DNA from: [Eubacterium] saphenum | GTDB taxonomy: Bacteria; Bacillota; Clostridia; Oscillospirales; Ruminococcaceae | Direction: 5' to 3' | Length of the DNA: 6,109 nt | Assembly (NCBI GenBank): GCA_004555855.1 | Contig: SFJQ01000093.1 | Coordinates: forward strand, 1 to 6,109 | Part shown: one piece after another, positions 5,207 through 6,109 of the stretch | Layout of the letters: each line of letters opens with the position of its first letter | Numbering within the stretch: the stretch's first letter is position 1 | Translations under genes and position numbers: made by a program | The notes under the pieces: generated by a model | Seen by the model: the letters and a program-made list of their open reading frames with translations, nothing else | Database searches by the model: none | What the model was told of the DNA's origin: nothing

Positions 5207-5842
5207 TCAATAGCCGAGATTTTCGTTTACGATGATAACTTTAATTCTGTCAGGGACGCGCTGCTGACCAAGCGTTACATAAGAGCAGCAAATTCTCGCG
5301 TCGCTTTTGCACGGTGAACCGCTGCGAAGCCGCTCGCACTCGCCCGTTTTCGAGCAGGGAGTCGCGCAGTTCAGACGAACGGTGTTTTTCGGAGCGGTGA
5401 CTTTTTCAACACGCAGCTTTGCTTCTTCAAGATTTTTGACAATCTTGTTCACTCCCGCGACTATTATCACCTGCTTCGGTCCGAAAATCATCGCCGAAAC
5501 GCGGTTTCCGTTGCCGTCAACATTGTACAGCTCGCCGTCCTCGGTGATTGCATTGGAGCTTGAAAAGAACGTATCCGAAACGAACGCTTTTCTGAAAATC
5601 TCTCCGACCTCTTCGGGATTTTTTCCTGTCGAACGGTCAAGATAAACGTTCGGATACTCGTTCATAAGCATTTCGGTAACTCCGCTTTCCTTGAGAGTCA
5701 TCGAGCCGCCTGCCGTTATCAGTTTGTCGTCCTTGATAAGCCCGCGGATAATTTTGTGCAGCTCCTCGCGGTTTTCCGCATAAAACGGCTTCATTTTGTT
5801 CAGCCGAAGAGCCTCCATTGTCCTTGCAATTCTCTCGTCCAT
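5207..5842 (-). CDS. LUD-domain protein (lactate-utilization LutB/LutC-like), Cys-rich C-terminus
   Basis: A 211-residue protein of the LUD (DUF162) family, related to the LutB/LutC subunits of lactate oxidation complexes but in the short clostridial form, whose own role is not established. Visible family features are GGSMTLKESG (about 45-54), SSSNAITEDGELYNVDGNGNR (split about 94-114), FGPKQVIIVAGVNKIV (about 120-135) and the C-terminal IIVNENLGY. Residues 159-186 hold six cysteines (159, 163, 169, 178, 185, 186), which could bind a metal or Fe-S cluster. The full-length LutB ferredoxin-type domains are absent and no lutA or lutB is next to it, so calling it a lactate dehydrogenase subunit would be too strong. 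AAAGGAGG lies about 5-6 nt before the ATG. It starts 24 nt after the preceding partial gene and ends 34 nt before the ROK kinase, so it is probably cotranscribed with both. It has no signal peptide and no membrane segment; a cytoplasmic protein is expected. Confidence 0.85.
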   Translation of the reverse strand: MDERIARTMEALRLNKMKPFYAENREELHKIIRGLIKDDKLITAGGSMTLKESGVTEMLMNEYPNVYLDRSTGKNPEEVGEIFRKAFVSDTFFSSSNAITEDGELYNVDGNGNRVSAMIFGPKQVIIVAGVNKIVKNLEEAKLRVEKVTAPKNTVRLNCATPCSKTGECERLRSGSPCKSDARICCSYVTLGQQRVPDRIKVIIVNENLGY

Positions 5843-5866
5843 AAATCCTCCTTTGTTGAACGAAAA

Positions 5867-6109
5867 TCACATAAGTCCCGTTCTTTGTTTAATAGAAACA
5901 ATTGAATTTTCGGATATTCTGAAGCCGCCGTCCTCTGTGTATTCGCCGTAGGGAATGTAATACCCCGCAGGCTGATTTCCGTATTCAACGGTGTTCAAAA
6001 GCGCCGGCTTGCGAGATTTATACTGTTCATCGGTGATATTTGTATCGCATTCATCGAAAATCATATTGTAATAAACATCGAGAATTGAGCTGTCAAGATT
6101 GCGGAAATT
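5867..6109 (-). CDS. 3' end of an unidentified gene (cut by the right edge)
   Basis: The frame is open from the right edge to a TGA at 5867-5869, giving 80 C-terminal residues. The ATG at 6064 is internal: the 15 codons before it (NFRNLDSSILDVYYN) continue in frame without a stop. I do not recognise the family. The visible part is hydrophilic, rich in Tyr, Asn, Asp and Glu, with no membrane segment, Cys cluster or obvious catalytic motif. The stretch PAGYYIPYGEYTEDGGFRIS looks like a structured beta-rich end, and the last residues are KQRTGLM. It lies 24 nt before the LUD gene with no terminator between, so the two are probably in one transcript, which is the main clue to its role. The 5' part and promoter are outside the window. 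Confidence 0.6.
   Translation of the reverse strand, partial: NFRNLDSSILDVYYNMIFDECDTNITDEQYKSRKPALLNTVEYGNQPAGYYIPYGEYTEDGGFRISENSIVSIKQRTGLM

Overview
The window reads as ordinary chromosome of a low-to-middle GC Firmicute, most likely a gut-type Clostridia (Ruminococcaceae/Oscillospiraceae-like) genome. The reasons are strong AGGAGG-type ribosome binding sites, AT-rich spacers with sigma-A style promoters, and protein families in their clostridial forms: stand-alone PduL, a short Cys-rich LUD protein, ROK glucokinase, and an 'FGDRFP' type zinc-binding lipoprotein. The organism call is inference; there is no rRNA or other marker gene here. I see no mobile element, CRISPR array or tRNA gene.

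Layout. (1) 1-1805, minus strand: a zinc-homeostasis operon read right to left. A promoter at 1777-1805 carries a Fur-type operator just downstream (1749-1768). It is followed by a GNAT acetyltransferase (TTG start at 1731), a Fur-family regulator that is probably Zur, and a ZnuA-like zinc-binding lipoprotein cut by the left edge. Spacings of 13 nt and 1 nt indicate one transcript. The operator suggests the regulator controls its own operon. (2) 1814-2512, plus strand: a divergent promoter drives a single gene for a PduL-type phosphotransacylase (acyl-CoA to acyl-phosphate), closed by a hairpin terminator at 2477-2512. (3) 2519-6109, minus strand: a tight run of an unknown gene (only its 3' end is present), a LUD-domain protein, a ROK sugar kinase and ilvD (dihydroxy-acid dehydratase). 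The spacers are 24, 34 and 38 nt, each with its own ribosome binding site. This run converges on pduL, and the hairpin between them probably stops both transcripts.

How the genes fit together. The left operon handles zinc capture and sensing; the acetyltransferase as first gene of a metal-controlled transcript is its least expected member. The centre and right carry central metabolism: acyl-phosphate formation, sugar phosphorylation, branched-chain amino acid synthesis and a LUD protein. No stretch over 300 bases lacks a gene. I found no convincing undescribed system. The points most worth checking are the operator and start codon ahead of the acetyltransferase, the altered zinc ligand in the lipoprotein, the Cys cluster in the LUD protein, and the unidentified partial gene at the right edge.
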